From Thamnaconus septentrionalis (Eukaryota; Chordata; Actinopteri; Tetraodontiformes; Monacanthidae), in the NCBI GenBank assembly GCA_009823395.1, contig CM020503.1, positions 9,080,001 to 9,144,000 on the forward strand: 64,000 nucleotides of DNA, given 5' to 3'. Of this stretch, positions 13,557 to 24,816 are shown piece by piece. The first letter of the stretch is position 1. Every line of letters begins with the position of its first letter. The notes beneath the pieces are model-generated. The model was not told the DNA's origin. It ran no database searches and was given only the letters and a program-made list of their open reading frames with translations. A program made the translations under genes and the position numbers.

Positions 13557-13785
13557 CCCTTTAGACACCAGAGGCCTGGGGTGGTGTTTCGTTTTTGATG
13601 CTTCATGAGGTTTGTGTCATTCACAGTCCAAGTTCCTCCTCCTCTCACAACAGCCATCACTCATTTTTTTTTTTTTTTTAAAAGACGCCTAATGTGTTGG
13701 CTAGTTAATTACCTGAACTTCTTATTTTTTCTCACACATCGCAAACTGTTGCAGGGTCAGCTAATTGAAGAACTGACTGTGACAG

Positions 13786-14285
13786 TAGCTGCGTTTCCAT
13801 TAGCCCTAGAATTGCACAAAACATAAATATCGCAATGAAAACTACAAATGGAAACACCTAAACTTTGAAAAACCTCTCCCATATGGCTAAAAGGTTTTGA
13901 CGCATCGATATAGAGGTGTCTCGCAAAAGTGTCATGGAAACACGTTTCTCATTTACGCGTCAGCGGACATGACGTACATGTGAGCAGTTCACTTCGAGTG
14001 AAAATGTTGCATTATTTTTGGACGGAGGAGGAGGAGGAATATTTTTTACAAGTAATCAAAGAGAAAAATATAACAGCCATTCTTGACAGCAAACATCAAA
14101 ATGCAGATTTATCGCAAAATGTTTTGTACCTCCATCCTCCTCAATGTGGGGCCTCTCGGGACGAGATTTTACGAGAATGACGGCTTATGCGCTTCACGCC
14201 ATTCAATGGAATCGCAATTGTACTTTGTCCAAATTTTTGAAATATCGCTTTTATTTTGCAACAAATTGTCATGTAAACGCAGCTA
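13786..14285 (+). mobile_element. 500-bp TIR element with relic Myb/SANT-like ORF (PIF/Harbinger type)
   Basis: The element starts TAGCTGCGTTTCCATTA and ends with the inverted counterpart of TAGCTGCGTTTACATGA, giving terminal inverted repeats of about 17 bp with two or three mismatches. Inside, an ORF at 14004-14180 encodes 58 residues. Its start, HYFWTEEEEEYFLQVIKEKN, continues into ITAILDSKHQNADL. This resembles the Myb/SANT (trihelix-like) DNA-binding domain carried by the second gene of PIF/Harbinger transposons, after which the frame is lost. No transposase is present, so it is a non-autonomous, internally deleted copy. No clear 3-bp target duplication is visible. The class assignment is inferred from the Myb-like motif. 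Confidence 0.6.
14004..14180 (+). pseudogene. relic Myb/SANT-like ORF in the TIR element
   Basis: The 58-residue frame opens with MLHYFWTEEEEEYF and has the W-T-E-E-E...FL..IKEKNITAIL pattern of transposon-borne Myb-like domains. The second and third helices expected in the domain are not recognisable past about residue 35, and the frame stops at 14178-14180. It is a degenerate remnant, probably without function. Assignment is by remembered motif pattern only. Confidence 0.5.
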
Positions 14286-17200
14286 TTGAAACCACTCTAT
14301 TTCAATATTTTGCAGGATAAATGCAATGAATGGATTGGAGTCATGATACACACGTCTCCTGGAGTTGATCCATGATTCTGTCAGAGTTTGGGCTGACGAT
14401 GACGCCAATTAAAACTCCTTCAAGTTGACTTCTTCATCATGGACAACATGCATCTGTGATTTGCTGCTCGAGCTTATCCGTGAATTACCAATCAGTCATT
14501 GTTGTCGGGCAGCCGCTGGTTGTGAGTTTTGCCGTTGTGCTGCTTTAATGATGATGAAGTCGTTCGGCAGGAGGGAGGTGCGTAGTGATTACTGCAACTA
14601 CCTGCTATTTAATTGCCTTCGTAAGTGTGACTGTGCATCCTGAACACTCGGTCGCGTACACTGCCACATGTCCGTGCAGAAATTGAGCCATGCCACATGT
14701 TGGGAGACGCCTTCAAGGACGCCTCATTGTGAACACCAGGGCTGGAAGTTTATTTATTTATTTTTTGTGTTGTGCCGCCTGCTGATTGTCAGGCAGGTGG
14801 AAAATTGTCCTCTCCATTAATCTTTGAACAGGTAGTCTGACAAAAATAAATGCTATATTTTGAACAAATTATGTTCAATGCTGCTGTTTTCACAATGTTG
14901 TACCATTTCTGTCACTGCAGTTGGCTGGAAAAAAAGGACTTTTGTGCAGCCAGTGCGAGCAGCGACCTGCAGCATCTGGAGGGTTGAGCTGCTGGTTGCC
15001 TTGATTGATGGAAAGCTTAGGGACTGACAGAGCCGTCCATCTTGTCTGACTGAAGCGCCTTGTAGCCCGTCCTCCTTGTCTATTCTCTTTTTATTCGGGC
15101 AGGAGGATTACAGCGAAGAAAGCAGCAAAGCAAGCAGTGAAGGGATTATTGAAGAGCAGCAAGGGGATTAGAGGAGAAAGTTTCACCTCAACAGAGCAGC
15201 AGCAGACCCCTGTGGTCCATGTTGGAGAATCATGTCGGGGTTAGAAAGTTGGCTGCCCAGACAGCCCTCCCACTCTTTCAGAGAGTCTTTGCTTCTCATT
15301 TGGAAAGTGGCAACACAGTCAAAGGGGCCGAGCACGAGGGAAAGGCACGAGTTGAACTTTGGCTCCCATTTATAGATTAGAGGCAGGAGTTATTAAACAG
15401 CCTCCGTCTGGGATACAAATGAGAAATTTAGTGTGCAACCCCAGGACCCAGCAAATGACAATGTTTGCTTCCTTGTGATTCTCAGACCTGATCAAAGTGG
15501 CCCCCTTTGACCCACTTTGAGGCACTGTGTCAGATGATGGTGGCAGTTTTATCAGGCTCTGGCCAAATGTTGACACCAAACAGTGAAGGTTCTCGCTGAG
15601 TTTCTGAGAAGATGTTGACTTCCAAAAAGGAACTCAAACATTAGCTCACCAGACAGAACAGAACTCAACTGAAGAAACCCTTGTTAAAGTTTGATGGCTG
15701 GTCGGTGGTTGTGAGAGGATTTTTTGTGAGGTGACATTGATACGAGAGGAGAAATAGTAAATAATACAGAAATTCACTCATAGATTAGAATGCCCAATGA
15801 AAAATTATAAACTGGTTTTTGGTTTAGGATTGTTTTCTTTAGAAGTGTATTGCATTTTTTGGTTTTTAAATAAATAAATAAAAAAACACTTGTCAATTTT
15901 TAGTTTCGGATTTTAGCCAATTATTTGTTTTTATTCCCCTTTATTGTAGCATTGCACAAATTTAACAAAAAACATTTCAAAATAAATCAGGCTACATTTT
16001 TCCATGCATGAGTCTTCGCGCATTGGTCTAAAATAAAACAAAACCAACCCTAAGCTGAGCACACACTGGACTGAAAGCCTCCAAAGATAGTTTTTTTTTT
16101 TCAGCCAAGGGTTACTGTAAATATCTGGAAATGTCAAATGTGTTCTGTCAGAACGTAGAACTGTGTGGCATTTTCTGCTTCTATATTAAACATTTGACAT
16201 TCAGCCTTCTGAATAAATAAAAGGGAGGTAAAAGCATTGAAAAATGAAAGAAAAGCCAGGCTGCGCGGACACAGCTTTGACCATCTCGGTCTGTTTGACT
16301 TTATACAAGTGGAGAAAAATACTTGACACCAATATATGGACTCAAGGTCAGCTGTTACAGTCATTGTTTATATATTGACGTCAAACAAACCAATCGGGGT
16401 CAACACGGGTTGACTTTTGTCTCCTGCCTCACTGTTCACGAACACAAATTGAGTGACGTTGTTAATCAAAGCTGTCGCTCAAGTCATCCGACAATTGGGT
16501 CATAACATGCCGCCGTGCCACATGATTGCCACCGTGATTTTGCCTGATGAGCATCCAGCGAGCGTTGGGTGCAGGATCCCCTGTCACCGTGTGGACACTT
16601 CCTGTTAGCCCAGTTTGTTTGGCGGCGCTCAGTTATCAGCCAATCCATACGCCAGCTTGAGAACGACAACGAGGGCTTGACATGATCAATCAACTCACCG
16701 ATCAGAGGGCCTAATAGTGAAAGTGGCAAGTGATCAATAAGACCTGCTGAGTGACAGACTTGATTGATTCGTTGCGGTTAATCAGCGCTTAATCAGGCCT
16801 AAAGAGCCTGTTTAAAGACAGCAGGGTGTCAAAGCATATCAGCATCCACGCGCACAGGAACAAACTTGTTTGGAAAGGCACCAAACAAAGACATTGCTCG
16901 AAAGCACGCAGGCGGCCTTAGAATTCTGAGGTGCAGGGACTGAATGAGTGTGGTAATATAATTCAAACTAACCCAGAGCGGCTCGCTTACGACAATCCAA
17001 AATGTCCCTCCTCAACATTATGGTGATAAATTGTCTAATTACATTTACTTGTCTGTGAGGGGGTTTCAGTTGAATATTCATATATGCAATATAATGAAAT
17101 GTTGGAATGTGTCCTGATCAGTCTGCCGTGTATTCAGACCCCTACAGACAGGATCACACCATAGGAGGATGGGACGGACCACCGCTGCCCACAGTGCTAT

Positions 17201-17292
17201 CACTTGTATCAAAACCTTATTTTTGCTTCCAACGTGGCCTGTTCGAAGCGCACTATATAGTGTCTAACACAAACAGTGGAATTCAATGTGTG

Positions 17293-17530
17293 TTGTGGTG
17301 ATGGGGACTGAGACGGTAGAGCAGGTCATTCAGTTTTCAGAGGGTTGATCCCCAGCTCTGATTACCCTCAAGTTGAAGTGTTCTTGAGCAAGACACTGAA
17401 CCCCAAGCAGCCATGACCATCACTGAGATTGTGTGATTGTGGGTGTCAATGGATGAATGGATCAGGAGTGTAGTGCTTTGAGTGGTGGAATAAGCTAATA
17501 AAGTGCAATGTAACTACAGTCTTTACCATT
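17293..17530 (+). mobile_element. tRNA-derived SINE with LINE-like tail
   Basis: The head contains GACGGTAGAGCAGG and GGGTTGATCCCC, reminiscent of tRNA A and B boxes. The body has the familiar TTGAGCAAGACACTGAACCC phrase and the tail GTGCTTTGAGTGG...AAAGTGCAATGTAACTACAG typical of V-SINE-like elements of fishes. The exact family cannot be fixed by eye. Confidence 0.55.
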
Positions 17531-19408
17531 AGACATTTGAACTATTTATTATATTGCTCAGAAAACCTCAGCAAAATTTGACTATTGTTAAAATTTAACG
17601 CGAGACGGACATTATATCATTACACATATCATCAATGTAAGGCATTTCAGCAGAACCATGCAATAGTTGATTCCTCATGTCAAAAGATGAAAAGCCAACA
17701 GAGGTCGTCACATTACACTTTGTTGGTCACATGGCTCCAAAGCCAGAGTGAGTTATCGGTGCATGATGTCTGCTGCTCTTAATGCAGCTCAGTCAACAAA
17801 AACCAAGGATGGAGCTTTACAGAGAAACTCAGCTTCTTCTTCTTTGTGGGTATTTGAGTGGTTTGTTTAAATGATATTCAGTGAAGAACAAATGACAAAC
17901 ATTAAAAGGATTCATTCCCTACTGAACACAATGCAGAATCTGGCGCCTTTCTTCGCTAGTGATGGAGTGAATTGATATCGTTATTAGCTTCCCCTTTTGA
18001 AGGCCACAACTCTAGGCAACCTCTGATGAACACTCATTAAAATAAGAAAAAAAAGGAGAGGCTTTTTAGAAAATAGAAGAAAACTTGCCAGCAAGTAAAC
18101 AATCTTGATGCAAATTAAATTGAGTCATTCTGAACCTACAGGAAGCCAAGCCGGCCAAACTTGAGAGTAAATAAAGCCTTTGATTTCATCAAAACAAGCA
18201 CAAAGGAAAGCAATAGAAAGGCTGGTGGAAAACAAATGTCACAGCCGCTGTTTTAATACTGCCGGCTCACCTCCTGATAGCAAGAACTCAAGAATAGGTC
18301 ACCATTATACCCCACCACCCCACACCACGTTTGAAAAAAACAGCATTTCAACGTCGTGTGTGCGTTTTTCCTCCACTTTATTTTTCTCTCTTTCCAGACA
18401 CAGAACAATAAAACATTGTCACAAGCATAGTTGTTGAAGCAGGTGCTGGCTAAGACATGGAAAGACACTGGCATACAGTTTACAGTGTTGCACGGCTCGT
18501 CGCCATCGTAGCGCACGGGCAAGTATACACTGCTGGGAGAGAGAGATGAGAGGGATGGCAAGGGAGACAAGATCAAACAGCGGCAGGCTGGATATACGGT
18601 CGCAGGCGCGGCAAAGCAGAGAGACCAGGAGAGCCAAACACTTAGAGGAGGAGGGAAAGTTTACAACTATTGTGCAGCAACTTGTCTGAAGCACTCATTC
18701 GTCTTCATTGCTCTACAGGTTTCCAAAACAGACACCCGGGAGATACAGTGAGCCATGGCCATTTAAATAAACCACGGCATCGCTGCAGAGAAGCGGCGCC
18801 TGGTTCACGAGGAGCCTCATTCTCAGAGGTAATGGAGCGAAAACGCTGGAAACAGTCCAGTCAAGCACAAGCCAACGCTTTAATTTTGTGCTCGGATCAA
18901 TTGCTTTCCCTCGAAGGTGCGCGGACCTTTTTAGGAACGAGCGGCGGCTCAAGTTGCCTTTCTGTCCCGGCCACCGCGGAGTACGCAGCTCGGCCGGAAC
19001 GCTGTTTCCTACCGCCATTAAAAAGCAATCTCACTCTGCTCCTTGATATGATAGCTTGACATTCAATTAAGTGCAAGTAGTGTGGTGACTCTTAAGACTT
19101 TGGATGGTAAGGCCCGCAGCTGATAACACGAAAGCAAAGTTAAGCTAGTCAGCTAGTTAATTCTCTCAGAGATTATCATACATTATTTCCCTACAGTTAA
19201 ACAACCAAATGATTCATTTCAAGATCGTTATTATTGTTGTTGTCCTCGTGTTGAGTGTTTGAATTAAGCATTATCATGAAGGTGTAAACTCAATGAAATG
19301 TTATTTAGTATTCACAGAAGCCGTATGGATGTTGAACATTTTAACCATGTGTTTCTAACGGTAGAGGTGAGAGCCTGCCCAGAGTCTCCACTGTCTGACA
19401 TCCGTCTG

Positions 19409-19448
19409 GCTAATTTCCAAATGACTTTTTTGACATTTGGAAATTAGC
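19409..19448. repeat. 15-bp perfect stem-loop downstream of pc
   Basis: GCTAATTTCCAAATG, a 10-nt loop, then CATTTGGAAATTAGC. It lies about 0.9 kb past the pc stop codon and is palindromic on either strand. Confidence 0.85.
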
Positions 19449-20288
19449 AACGGACAGCAACGGAGAATTGCTGTCAAAATGATGTAGCAGAGCCTCAAAG
19501 AGCAGAGGGCCTGACCCAGGCAGAACCATTGGGTGATCATATATTTGGATTTGCAGTACAATTATAAGGGGGTGATTTTCAAAGTGAAACGTGTGCACAC
19601 ACCCCACTGGTGCCCCCCAAAGAAACATAAAGATTTGACTATTACTGATACAGTAACAGAATAAGTTCCACTATTAAACATTGGACGTTTGTGAAATTTT
19701 CCCCACCCACCCAAACAAAAACTGTGCTTTCTTGTGCTTCTGTTAAAATTGAGAATAAATCTTGTGGTTTGTGCAGCGCACCCTTGTGAACTGAGTGTTT
19801 AGTCCTTGTCCTTCTCATCATGTCTTTGCTTACAACATAAAACAATTAGTAGTCCTTTAGTATTTAGTTCAACTTGGTTTGTATATCAACTAGTGGCAGG
19901 CTTAGCAATTAAAATATTTGCTTTGAACATCAACTAGAAGTTCCACATAATTAATGCTTTTCTTTTGTAATACATCACATTTAAGGCTAGTAATGAATGG
20001 AATGTATCACACTCTACTTATATTCACTCTGAGATTAAGTTACGCATGTACATAGATGTTACATATTGGACCTTAATGGCGCTGGAGTTGATTACAAACA
20101 TAATTGTTTGAAAAAAAATTGCACGTCAATGAAGCTTTAATTACTTTTCGCGCCCATCGAGTGGTTAAAGTGTATGTTACCAAACACTATGTACAAATTC
20201 CAGGCCGAAACGTCGGGCACTCCAGTGCTGCCAGATGAGATGTCTAGAGCGGAAAGGTTCTTTCAAACATCCTCCTATTTTTTTAATT

Positions 20289-20294
20289 TTTATT
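20289..20294 (-). terminator. possible poly(A) signal of pc
   Basis: On the minus strand this reads AATAAA, 86 nt downstream of the pc stop codon. It lies in a T-rich (plus strand) tract at 20278-20302, so the match could be by chance. It would give a very short 3'UTR. Other signals further down the 3' flank are possible. Confidence 0.3.
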
Positions 20295-20379
20295 TTTTTA
20301 ATAGAATCCCCACACAGATTGTCTAGCTCCTGCTACTGCTGCTACTCTCTCCTCTCCTCTGTCCGTCCGCCCTCCTGCT

Positions 20380-20529
20380 CTACTCCTCGATTTCCAGTAT
20401 CAGGTCATCGCCCTCCAGGGAGGCGTCGGTTGTGACATGGACCGCCTTCACTGTGCCGGCCAACGGGGAGTTGACCACCGTCTCCATCTTCATGGCGGAC
20501 AGGACACACAGTGGCTGGCCCTTCTCCAC
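20380..20529 (-). CDS. pc: pc terminal exon K (biotin attachment site and stop)
   Basis: This last coding exon has 49 codons plus a TAG stop at 20380-20382, with a CACCTCAG acceptor. It contains the biotinylation motif SAMKMET. The modified lysine is encoded at 20488-20490 and corresponds to human Lys1144; holocarboxylase synthetase attaches biotin there. The protein ends [10 protein letters not shown], one residue longer than the human protein. The stop position and C-terminus are as expected for a complete PC. Confidence 0.98.
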   Translation of the reverse strand: MEKGQPLCVLSAMKMETVVNSPLAGTVKAVHVTTDASLEGDDLILEIEE

Positions 20530-20721
20530 CTGAGGTGAGCGCACACAGTTCACGGAGCATTAAGGAGACGGGTCAGACACTCCAGGGTTAGATAAGGAGC
20601 CATGAGCGGCTCTGGTTTAATTGTAGCTCTGTCCTGCCCACTTTCCATATGTCTGCGCTCCAACTTGTCATCCCTGCACTGATTTATTACCCTCATTTCA
20701 CAAACTGGACAATGAACACAC

Positions 20722-20823
20722 CTTTGAGCCAACTTCCACTTTGACCTCCAGCACTTTTCCAGGCATGGGTGCTCCCACCTGCCCCTTGATGGACTTCTGG
20801 GCCTTGGGGTGGAACTTCATCTC
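20722..20823 (-). CDS. pc: pc exon J (linker and start of biotinyl domain, residues ~1097-1130)
   Basis: The exon has 34 codons in phase 0, with acceptor CTCCACCCAG and donor AAG|GTGTGT. It reads [20 protein letters not shown] and then [14 protein letters not shown]. The GAPMPGKV segment is the first hairpin of the BCCP/lipoyl-type fold. The intron on its 5' side (20824-21081) is half filled by a TA-rich microsatellite. Confidence 0.97.
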
Positions 20824-20875
20824 CTGGGTGGAGGAAGAAGAGAGAGTGTCGTCGGTCCAGCCAAGTGAGTCCCCA

Positions 20876-20940
20876 CATATATATATATGTGTGTATGTGT
20901 ATATATATGTGTGTATGTGTATATATATGTGTGTATGTGT

Positions 20941-20990
<50 letters not shown>

Positions 20991-21006
20991 TTATATATAT
21001 ATACAC
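20876..21006. repeat. TA/TGTA-rich microsatellite inside a small pc intron
   Basis: TATATATGTGTGTATGTG-type units are repeated three times and followed by a long (TA)n run. The tract occupies about half of the 258-bp intron between exons I and J. Confidence 0.95.
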
Positions 21007-21081
21007 ATCATGATAACCGTTATGTGAAAACAATGTTGCCATTTAGTCCAAAAGCACTTCCTCAGTGTGCACCGTGCTGAC

Positions 21082-21222
21082 CTTCATGGCGACGGTATCT
21101 TTAACAAGCACAGATCTCAGCTGTCCGTTCAGCTCAAAGAAGACCTCTCTCTGACCGGCCTTGTTCAGGTCACCCAGTGCCAGCGCCTTTATGTGGAGGG
21201 TCTTCCCTCTCTCCAGCTCCAC
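21082..21222 (-). CDS. pc: pc exon I (allosteric/tetramerisation region, residues ~1050-1096)
   Basis: The exon has 47 codons in phase 0, with acceptor CGACTTCAG and donor AAG|GTCAGC. It reads [20 protein letters not shown] and then [20 protein letters not shown], a near-identical match to vertebrate PC. This beta-rich segment belongs to the central domain that binds acetyl-CoA in the whole enzyme and contacts neighbouring subunits. It ends DTVAMK, the start of the linker to the biotin carrier domain. Confidence 0.97.
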
Positions 21223-21307
21223 CTGAAGTCGACAAAGACAAGAACAGAAATGAGGACGGGAGAGGAACTTCCAGCTCAAGTGACGGAAACACTTAATAAT
21301 TTTGTGT

Positions 21308-21533
21308 AGACAGACAGACATGTATTGGAACTCCATGAAATCATGGATAGATAGTTTACGTTTCTTGTGATCAGCTATTTAGACGATGGACAGACAGATG
21401 GTGAGAGTTTTGGCTCCAGATCCATCTTTTTCTATATTACTTGTCTGATCACAAGAAACTTATTCTACACCAGACAGACAGACAGACAGCCAGACAGACA
21501 GACAGACAAATATTGGAACTCCATGAAATCAAA
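21308..21533. repeat. direct repeats with (CAGA)n flanking an inverted repeat
   Basis: A 21-bp unit (TATTGGAACTCCATGAAATC plus A) occurs at 21323-21343 and 21511-21531, each preceded by CAGACAGACA repeats. Between them, GTTTCTTGTGATCAG (21360-21374) and its exact reverse complement (21445-21459) form a 15-bp inverted repeat. Confidence 0.9.
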
Positions 21534-22429
21534 GACAGAAAATCAAAGGTCTTTGTAGCCTTGCAACTGTGTTGAATGTTGAGCTCCTCCTGAGTGACAA
21601 CAATGTCAGCGAGAGACCCAGTAGGCTGCGACAGTGATGACTTCACATCACACGGGACGGATAGCAAAGAGGAAAAAGATCCCCGCGTTCCCAAATACTT
21701 AGCAGCTTTAGCTTGACTGAGACCGAGTCGTTTGATGTTGTGGAACAAGTCAAAAGCTGACTTGACGGTTTCTCCAGAACACTCTGGATCCACTACAATG
21801 ACAGTAATCAGCTACTGTTTGGATTACAGGAACATGCTTCTCAATTGATGGCGACAATTTTTACAAACTGGAAACCTTTTTTTTTTTTTTTTTTAATTGT
21901 TTGGCATTTAACACTCGTTAACAATTGTTTGGCATTTAATACGAGACAACACGGATCTACTCAAAGTTGTTTTCCTCATTCAGCACATTAGCGGAGCAGC
22001 ATTATGCAAGTCATTCTCTACAACACCCCAGATCTCCAGAGAACAGTAATACCAGTAATACTAGTAACACCATATTTAGCCCTCTGTTTACAGTCTCCTG
22101 TTACAGCTGATTTGTTCTTCCACATATTTGGAAGGGGTTTGGTGGTCTCAGAGGGAAGCACAGACACCTTCTAAATGGTGTTCCTAACCTGAGAGGCATC
22201 ACTGAGGCACTGGTGGAGTCAGCTTTAGTAGTCAAGCTTTAGTAGTATAGGATGGAGAAGAATTTGAAGGGAATTTTGCGTAATACAGGACTTTTAGTGT
22301 CTCACAAATGTAAGCGATAGAAGTGCCTTGAGGATAAACACAACTATCCAATCTATTTCTTTCTACATCACTAAAGATATGAAAATCACTGAAAGTTATT
22401 TCATATCTGTCTCAGGGTTGGCATCTGGT

Positions 22430-22700
22430 TTAGAAGTGCATGGACACAAATAATACTTTCGCCTGCTGCCTGAAGGGTTGACCATAGCCAATCATCTGCC
22501 TCCATCTGACCTGGTCCACTTTCACATTAACCTTGTGTCCTCTTTCACTGCATCTGTGAATCTCCTCTGGTGCTCGTGCCTTCAAGCTTCCAACCTCACT
22601 ATCACTTCTACAACATCTCTCCTCTTGACACGTCCAAACCATCTCAGTCTTGCCTTAACATCCAAAACATCTGACATTCTGTGTCCCTCTGATGTAGGCC
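22430..22700 (+). repeat. teleost interspersed repeat, copy 2
   Basis: This is the related copy of the repeat at 8490-8735, in the same orientation and inside the 9.7-kb pc intron. The similarity is patchy but collinear over about 200 bp. Confidence 0.5.
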
Positions 22701-22762
22701 AACTAATTAAGTCATGTCCTTCTAGTTTAACCACAAACAAAATGAGCCAAAAATCATTCTAT

Positions 22763-23173
22763 TTAAATGTCCACTGAGCAAAATTTGGCTTGATTTATGA
22801 TTTCTATATTGGTAAAAGCTTAATATACTGCCAATGAATACGTCAATAAAAGTATATAATCGCAGTATAGATCAAGGGTCTTGCTTTCAGTTAGCTGCCA
22901 CCTAGCACCACCATCTTTTAAAGGAAACGTGTTGTGGACAATCCAGCTGCCTGACAGCCTGTTTCGTAATTAGGGTGACTGCTGACGTCTTCGCAGAAAC
23001 CAACGAAGAAGAAGGTGGACAAGGTATCCAGGTTTGGGTGCGCAGGCCACCGTAGTTCACTGGCAAGCTCATGAGGGGGATGGAGAGTGAAAGGCGCTGC
23101 AATCTAAAATGTAACCACGTGATGTCGCCGTTTCTCATTCATAATGCCGAAATATTTCACACTTAACCCCTAA
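22763..23173 (+). mobile_element. non-autonomous TIR element (MITE-like), copy A
   Basis: The copy starts TTAAATGTCCACTGAGCAAA and ends near ATTTCACACTTAACCCCTAA. Internal shared phrases are TTATATTGGTAAAAGC-like, GTGTGGACAATCCAG-like and GTTTCGTAATTAGGGTGACT. The same order is found in copies B (24817-25203) and C (52856-53315). The ends form an imperfect inverted repeat of about 20 bp. It has no coding capacity, and its class is unknown. Confidence 0.7.
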
Positions 23174-23770
23174 ATCTCAAAGGCGTAATGCGGATGTGGA
23201 TAAAAGCCCTAAAGAGGAGAAGCGGCGAAGGGAAACCTTGGAACGCAACCAGACGGGCTCGGCTGGCCCCCAGTGAGCGAGCGCTCTGCAGACAAAGACG
23301 TCTCTCCGTCCTCCTGGCTGAACACGTTTGGTCCGTCTCCATCTCCGTCGCTCTCATACCAATTCTGCTCAGCGCCTGCTCTCTTCCCCATCCCCAACGC
23401 CGGCCACTCTGCTTCTTCATTTATCTCACGACTCGCCTCAAATCTTTCATCTCTCTGCTCGGAAATTCATCATCTCTCAGGTTTTTTTTTTTCCTTTTTT
23501 CCATTTGTCAAACTTCCCCCCGCCTTGCTTTGAATTACTCTCTGTCTGTCAGTTCCCCCTCGTGTGCCGCGGCTCTCTATTTGACGCCGCTGTTTTGCCA
23601 CCCATATCCGTGGCCTCTCACGCCGTTATTAATTTTCCTCATCTGCCTCATCCACCAGGAATCCGCTTCCCTTCAAGCCGGCTCGCTCTGTTTTTCCACG
23701 CTGCCGTCTCAGCGGTGGAGCCTTCCATTGATATTCTGAGCTAAGTCTCGCTGCAGAGACAAAAATACAC

Positions 23771-23772
<2 letters not shown>

Positions 23773-23835
<63 letters not shown>
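23773..23835 (+). repeat. (TGC)21 trinucleotide repeat
   Basis: A TGC/CTG run with one TTG interruption. In the pc pre-mRNA (minus strand) it reads CAG. It lies in the intron, outside any coding exon. Confidence 0.97.
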
Positions 23836-23963
23836 AGGTACGTATTGATCTTCTCCTTCTCTAGGTGTTCAGGCTATCCATTTTGTTTCCTCGCACCATC
23901 GCAGGTTTGTTTGGTTTTTTTGCTCTTCCCACTCAATATTCAGCCATATCTTTCCCTCCCCCC

Positions 23964-23997
23964 CACACACACACGCACACACACACACACACACACG
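23964..23997 (+). repeat. (CA)n microsatellite
   Basis: About 17 CA units with one CG interruption. Confidence 0.95.
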
Positions 23998-24816
23998 ATG
24001 GAAGCTCACGTCGGCTCGCGCTGCTTTGTCGGGCGCTCTCTTGGCATCTCTTTGCATAAGACAAAACTGCCAACCCTTTCCCCCGGCTTTGCGCCTCCAA
24101 CAACGCATCTGCTAACAACTGTTCGCATAAAAAATACAGCTGCCGTCTCTTTGAAGAGTTTGCAGCGCATTTACGGAGCGTTTGAAGGCATTTTTGTTTT
24201 TTCGTGAGATGTAGCCGCGTGTCGAGACTGCTGGAGAGACAAACGTGTTGCACTTTGTCTATTTTCATCTTAGATGCGCACTGAGAATTGCACTCTCATA
24301 GACTAATCTGACAAGGTGCGCCGCGTATTCCCATGTGCAACACATGCACAGTGGGTGAATCTCAACCTTTACTTGTTGGAGCTGTTTCCCCCCCTATACC
24401 TGGAGTTATTTGGCAACTCCATACAACCAAGCTTCTTCCTCGTGTTGGAGAAAGCCAGCACAGACCACTGAGCATGATAAACGGTGGGAGAATTGAGGCT
24501 CTGCCAGTAGCTGGTGTCAACACGTGTTGACTTACTGTATAGGTACACAAGCAAGCCAAAGGCTGCACTTTTCACTTCACTTGAACAAAGACAAGAATCC
24601 TTCAAGATGCATCTGAAGACCGTCAGACTTACTGTCAAACTGCCAACATTTCCTGCTGTAAGGGTCTGTGTTGTATGTCTAAGCATTCCTGTTTTATTTT
24701 GAAATCTATTTTGCTGTTGTTAGTGTTTTAGTTTAGTTTTGCTTCCTGTTGCCTAATTAGTTTCACCTGTTGTTGATTCCTGATGTGTTCCACCTGTGTC
24801 TTGTTTCCCGGATTAT

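Larger units (their letters stand above)
1..20379. other. 3' flank of pc; no gene recognised
   Basis: Apart from pc's own 3' untranslated region at the right end, I recognise no coding exon, RNA gene or promoter in this 20 kb. It consists of AT-rich unique-looking DNA, microsatellites and the mobile elements listed individually. The segment about 11520-11900 has balanced composition with no visible repeat and could be a conserved non-coding element; no comparison is possible here. The open frames of this region mostly lie in repeats or lack any family resemblance. Confidence 0.6.

Noticed and set aside
13026..13660. Open frames rich in Leu-Ser, His-Thr or Val-Cys
   Set aside because: These are artefacts of the GA and TG microsatellites.
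23188..23744. Plus-strand open frames of 138 and 183 codons
   Set aside because: They come from a pyrimidine-rich stretch with biased composition (Ser, Leu, Pro, Phe) and have no family resemblance or conserved start context.
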